A stretch of DNA of 8,903 bases from contig JADYZA010000131.1 of NCBI GenBank assembly GCA_020853375.1, forward strand, positions 1 to 8,903. Reading direction: 5' to 3'. The notes beneath the pieces are model-generated. The model searched no databases, had not been told where the DNA came from, and saw only the letters and a program-made list of their open reading frames with translations. The translations under genes were made by a program, and so were the position numbers. Source of the stretch: Verrucomicrobiota bacterium (GTDB lineage: Bacteria > Verrucomicrobiota > Kiritimatiellia > Kiritimatiellales > Tichowtungiaceae). Below, one piece after another: positions 6,409 to 8,903 of this stretch (position 1 is its first letter; every line of letters starts with the position of its first letter).

Positions 6409-7668
6409 TTATTTCATGTACGCGGCAGCCACTTTCTTGAAGGCGTCAATGCATGCCTGCATGTGAGCCTCGGTATAGACCGGATGGGTGAAGAACGAAA
6501 TGGTCCGGTCCGTCATCCAATTGGCCTTTTTGCAGTCGAATGTGCTGTAATCAATCTTGCGGGCATTCGGGTCGTCGAATGGATAGTTGCGTGTGCCGAA
6601 ACCATTGCGTTCGATGTATGCGCGCTCCTTGTACATTTCCGGCCACAGTACACTGTAAACCGGAACACCTTCGGCGGCCACCGCTTTGATAAACTTCTTG
6701 ATGTCGCAGGTCAGCTTGTTGACATCAAGTACAAACGGAGCCCACCAGAAAGAGTTCTGACGGTCAGACGTGTCGACCGGCGCGGCCAGCACCAGCGGAT
6801 GATCTTTTAATGCGGCGATCAGCATTTTTCCGTTCCGCACACGGTTCTTCAGATTCCAAGAATCAAACCGTTCCAGCTCGCAAAGGCCGATCTGAGACTG
6901 CATTTCCGTCATGCGGAAATTGAAGCCGACACGTTTGTGGATGTACATCAGCTTGCCTTCCATTTCCAGCAGGTTTAGACGTTCTTTAACGTCATACCCG
7001 TGGTCACGGAAAGAGCGACATTCCCAAGCCAGATCGTCATCATCTGTCACAACCATACCGCCTTCGCCGCCGGTGGTGAAATGTTTGCTCTGGCAGAAAC
7101 TGAAGCACCCGGCATTGCCGATCGTTCCGGCTTTTTTACCTTTGTACACGCCACCAAAACACTGGGCGCAGTCTTCAACGACTTTGAGGTTGTGCTTTTT
7201 GGCGAGGGCCATAATTGGATCCATATCGGCCACAATACCGTACAGGTGAACGACAATGATCGCCTTGGTGCGCTCGTTGATTAACGACTCGATCGCTTTG
7301 GGATCAATGGTGTGGTCTTCGGTGACATCAGCAAACACCGGAAGCGCTCCCGCCTGCATGATGCAGAACGAGGAGGCGATAAACGAATAGCTCGGGCAGA
7401 TCACTTCATCGCCTGGGCCGATTCCGAGTGAAGCGAGTGCGACATGCAGTGCAGCGGTGCCGTTTGAAACGCTGATCGCATTTCTTGACCCGTTCCATTT
7501 CGCCCAGGCTTTTTCAAACTGCTGACCGATCGGACCCGTCCAGTAATTAACTTTCCCAGCGCGCAATGGTTCCATTGCTTTCTGAATCGTGGATTCTTCG
7601 AATGACGGCCACATCGGAAATTCGCCGTTGAACACTTTCGCTCCGCCTTTAATCGCCAGTTCTGCCAT
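6409..7668 (-). CDS. DegT/DnrJ/EryC1/StrS-family PLP aminotransferase
   Basis: 419 residues, somewhat longer than the ~370-400 usual for the family. These fold-type I enzymes transfer an amino group, usually from glutamate or glutamine, to a keto group on a nucleotide sugar, cyclitol or keto-sugar. Visible motifs: YWTGPIGQQFEKAWA near the N-terminus; SNGTAALHVALASLGIGPGDEVICP (residues 68-92), the cofactor phosphate-binding region; VEDCAQCFGG (Asp166, Gln169), the pyridine-ring contacts; and SFCQSKHFTTGGEGGMV with the Schiff-base lysine Lys195. The C-terminal FFTHPVYTEAHM is family-like. A near-ideal Shine-Dalgarno AAGGAGG lies at 7676-7682, 7 nt before the ATG. Expression probably starts at the divergent regulatory region shared with the AraC-type gene. 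Whether it builds an amino sugar or runs in reverse on a catabolic amine cannot be told from the sequence. Confidence 0.94.
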   Translation of the reverse strand: MAELAIKGGAKVFNGEFPMWPSFEESTIQKAMEPLRAGKVNYWTGPIGQQFEKAWAKWNGSRNAISVSNGTAALHVALASLGIGPGDEVICPSYSFIASSFCIMQAGALPVFADVTEDHTIDPKAIESLINERTKAIIVVHLYGIVADMDPIMALAKKHNLKVVEDCAQCFGGVYKGKKAGTIGNAGCFSFCQSKHFTTGGEGGMVVTDDDDLAWECRSFRDHGYDVKERLNLLEMEGKLMYIHKRVGFNFRMTEMQSQIGLCELERFDSWNLKNRVRNGKMLIAALKDHPLVLAAPVDTSDRQNSFWWAPFVLDVNKLTCDIKKFIKAVAAEGVPVYSVLWPEMYKERAYIERNGFGTRNYPFDDPNARKIDYSTFDCKKANWMTDRTISFFTHPVYTEAHMQACIDAFKKVAAAYMK

Positions 7669-7693
7669 GGTTACTCCTCCTTGAACAATTTAT

Positions 7694-7721
7694 TGTATAA
7701 TACTCCGGAACACGATTTGAA
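7694..7721 (-). promoter_or_regulatory. Candidate promoter of the aminotransferase gene
   Basis: Minus strand: -10 TATACA (7699-7694) and a weak -35 TTCAAA (7721-7716) separated by 16 bp, placing a start near 7687 and a short leader ending in the AAGGAGG site. A poor -35 fits a promoter that needs an activator. A small inverted repeat ACAAT-TT-ATTGT (7685-7696) covers the presumed start. Confidence 0.4.
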
Positions 7722-7738
7722 TGGGTGCCAGTATATCG

Positions 7739-7772
7739 GTTGAAAAATTGAGATTTCAACACAAATTTGTTG
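7739..7772. promoter_or_regulatory. Candidate operator in the divergent AraC/aminotransferase region
   Basis: GTTGAAA (7739-7745), an 8-nt gap, then TTTCAAC (7754-7760): a perfect 7-bp inverted repeat. It is followed at once by the palindrome ACAAATTTGT (7761-7770), which runs into a further GTTG (7769-7772). The first repeat is centred about 62 bp upstream of the inferred aminotransferase start, a usual distance for an AraC-family activator, and about 60 bp before the regulator's own ATG. Binding is inferred from position and symmetry only. Confidence 0.4.
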
Positions 7773-7809
7773 TCTATAGTTACTGATTAATTGTAAAAAA
7801 TTCCTACTT

Positions 7810-8697
7810 ATGGACGATTTAACAAACATACCGATTGTCAGGCAAAAACATCCCGGTATTTCGCCGACAACGCCGCTTGATGTTGTTCGGGAATACATTT
7901 ACCAGCCGATGAAAGAATTCAAGGCCGACATGCATTACGCCTTGCAGTTCTGCATTATTCTTCACGGCGGCGCTGAAGTTGTTTTTGACGGCTTCCAACG
8001 CGAATATCAAGCTGGAGAAATGTGGTGGACGATGTGCTGGGAACCCCATGCGTACCGATTTGCCGGCAGACGGAATTTCGCGGTAGCCGTGAATATTGAC
8101 CTCGACCAGCTCGGCAATTGCGACCCTTTTGGAGAATGCAACTGGCTGTTGCCTTTTGTTCTTATACCGTCAGAGCGCTACTGTCCGTCCGATACAGCGT
8201 CACGAGATAAGGTCCAAAACACCGGTCGACAGCTTTTCAAGGTATGGAATAAACGAGAATCGAACTGGAAACTTGAAAGCTGGTTGCTAATTCACCAGCT
8301 CATCCTAGTAGCCTGTAAGAACAAACAAAGCGCCTCACTGGAACTCACGGGCGGATTCAAAAAAATTAAAAATGCTGTCGATCTGGTGAAAAGCACTGTT
8401 GGCCGCCCGCCGTCACTAACTGAAGCGGCCGCAACATGCGGACTAAGTCCGAGCAGATTTTCAGAAGTATTCCGTCAGAACACCGGAGTCAGCTTTGGGA
8501 AATTCGCGGCGCGGGCAAGGCTGTCTTTCGCCGCACACGATTTAAAAAGCGGTGCGCTGACAGTTGAGGAAGTTTCCGAGAAATGGAAATTTTTTGACAA
8601 CAGTCACTTCTGCCACGCATTTAAAGAGCTGTACGGTTACACGCCGATGCAGTTCAAAAAGATCGTCCCGAAAAAAATCAGAACACCTGGGCGATAG
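7810..8697 (+). CDS. AraC/XylS-family transcriptional regulator
   Basis: 295 residues. The N-terminal ~170 residues form a cupin-like sensing domain (YALQFCIILHGGAEVVFDG, then REYQAGEMWWTMCWEPHAY), and the C-terminal ~100 residues are the double helix-turn-helix. The first HTH is about residues 203-222 (LTEAAATCGLSPSRFSEVFR); the second is about 252-271, followed by the family signature YGYTPMQFKK. The sensor is short and Trp/Cys-rich around WWTMCWEPH, and its ligand, presumably a sugar or related molecule, is unknown. No good Shine-Dalgarno precedes the ATG at 7810 (AAAAAATTCCTACTT), so translation may be weak or use an A/U-rich leader. It is divergent from the aminotransferase gene across 141 bp and is the obvious candidate to control it and the genes downstream. 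Its stop is 6 nt from the end of the convergent epmA-like gene. Confidence 0.92.
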   Translation: MDDLTNIPIVRQKHPGISPTTPLDVVREYIYQPMKEFKADMHYALQFCIILHGGAEVVFDGFQREYQAGEMWWTMCWEPHAYRFAGRRNFAVAVNIDLDQLGNCDPFGECNWLLPFVLIPSERYCPSDTASRDKVQNTGRQLFKVWNKRESNWKLESWLLIHQLILVACKNKQSASLELTGGFKKIKNAVDLVKSTVGRPPSLTEAAATCGLSPSRFSEVFRQNTGVSFGKFAARARLSFAAHDLKSGALTVEEVSEKWKFFDNSHFCHAFKELYGYTPMQFKKIVPKKIRTPGR

Positions 8698-8703
8698 GCT
8701 GAA

Positions 8704-8903
8704 TCAGTCGCGGAAAGAAAGCACCTCATCGAGAGTTTCTGTTCCGGTAAGCGCCATCAAAAGACGATCAACTCCTAGTGCGCACCCGCCGGAAGGCGGC
8801 ATTGTTTCCAAACATTGGATGAAATTTTCATCGATCGGATAGACGGGTTTTCCGAGCGCCTTGCGCTGTCTACCCCACTTTTCAAAGCGGGCTCGCTGTT
8901 CGA
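8704..8903 (-). CDS. epmA: EF-P lysyltransferase EpmA/GenX-like, C-terminal fragment (partial)
   Basis: 65 residues plus a TGA stop (8704-8706); the rest lies beyond the right edge. EpmA is a truncated class II lysyl-tRNA-synthetase paralogue that attaches beta-lysine or lysine to elongation factor P. The visible end has the pattern EQRARFEKWGRQRKALGKP, then PIDENF, then MPPSGGCALGVDRLLMALTG, which is class II motif 3 with its arginine, and ends in LDEVLSFRD. The ALGVDRL wording and the very short tail fit EpmA better than true LysRS, which usually has GLGIGIDRL; a LysRS is still possible. A near-copy of the TTTCCAA/TTGGAAA palindrome lies within it at 8805-8820. It is convergent with the AraC-type gene. 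Confidence 0.82.
   Translation of the reverse strand, partial: EQRARFEKWGRQRKALGKPVYPIDENFIQCLETMPPSGGCALGVDRLLMALTGTETLDEVLSFRD
8805..8820. repeat. Near-exact palindrome copy inside the epmA-like gene
   Basis: TTTCCAAACATTGGAT is the reverse complement of ATCCAATGTTTGGAAA and matches the copies at 1221 and 2836 at 15 of 16 bases. It is read as IQCLET just before the conserved MPPSGG motif. It could be a diverged copy or coding coincidence in an ordinary LxxLE segment. Confidence 0.45.

Noticed and set aside
7671..7898. 75-codon minus-strand open frame across the divergent intergenic region
   Set aside because: It covers the regulator's N-terminus, the candidate operator and the strong Shine-Dalgarno of the aminotransferase; its composition is not protein-like.
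1..8903. Phage defence, CRISPR, toxin-antitoxin or mobile-element system
   Set aside because: No nuclease, helicase, integrase, transposase, direct-repeat array or paired small toxin/antitoxin genes can be seen. The patatin and transglutaminase-fold genes converge and are not in one operon, and patatin alone is not evidence of a CBASS-type effector without a nucleotidyltransferase.

Overview
The window looks like part of a chromosome from the Verrucomicrobiota/Kiritimatiellota/Lentisphaerota branch (PVC group). The evidence is the gene content: an AraC-type regulator, a DegT-type aminotransferase, a Gfo/Idh/MocA oxidoreductase and a neutral-ceramidase-like hydrolase side by side, plus an uncharacterised R/P/D-rich-tailed protein of a type I associate with this branch. 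The assignment is inference and no rRNA or other phylogenetic marker is present. There are seven protein genes, two of them cut by the window edges, and no tRNA, rRNA, CRISPR array or transposase.

Left part (1-3807). A partial minus-strand gene of unknown function runs off the left edge. It is divergent from a plus-strand papain-like/transglutaminase-fold gene. The latter overlaps by 23 bp, tail to tail, a patatin-like phospholipase on the minus strand. Sampled sequence lines here are GC-rich (about 60-70%).

Middle part (3885-8697). This reads as an accessory metabolic locus with lower GC (about 37-50% in sampled lines). An AraC-family regulator on the plus strand is transcribed away from a minus-strand set: a DegT/DnrJ/EryC1/StrS PLP aminotransferase with a strong Shine-Dalgarno and a terminator after it, then a Gfo/Idh/MocA oxidoreductase, then 3 nt later a neutral/alkaline ceramidase-like amidohydrolase, with the patatin gene possibly as the last cistron. 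The 141-bp divergent intergenic region holds a perfect 7-bp inverted repeat suited to be the regulator's site. A plausible reading is an inducible pathway that handles an amino- or N-acyl-amino-sugar or cyclitol: amide hydrolysis, transamination and keto-sugar redox. The substrate cannot be read from the sequence.

Right edge (8704-8903). The C-terminal end of a class II lysyl-tRNA-synthetase-like EF-P lysyltransferase (EpmA/GenX) lies on the minus strand, 6 nt from the end of the regulator gene.

The most unusual signal is a short palindrome, TTTCCAA-NNN-TTGGAAA. Two copies are identical over 19 bp, one in the divergent promoter region near 1221 and one inside a coding sequence near 2836. Several diverged copies lie inside genes. 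Within the transglutaminase-fold gene the copies are read in three different codon registers, and two of them form a 12-bp hairpin. This suggests a dispersed palindromic DNA element rather than a conserved peptide.
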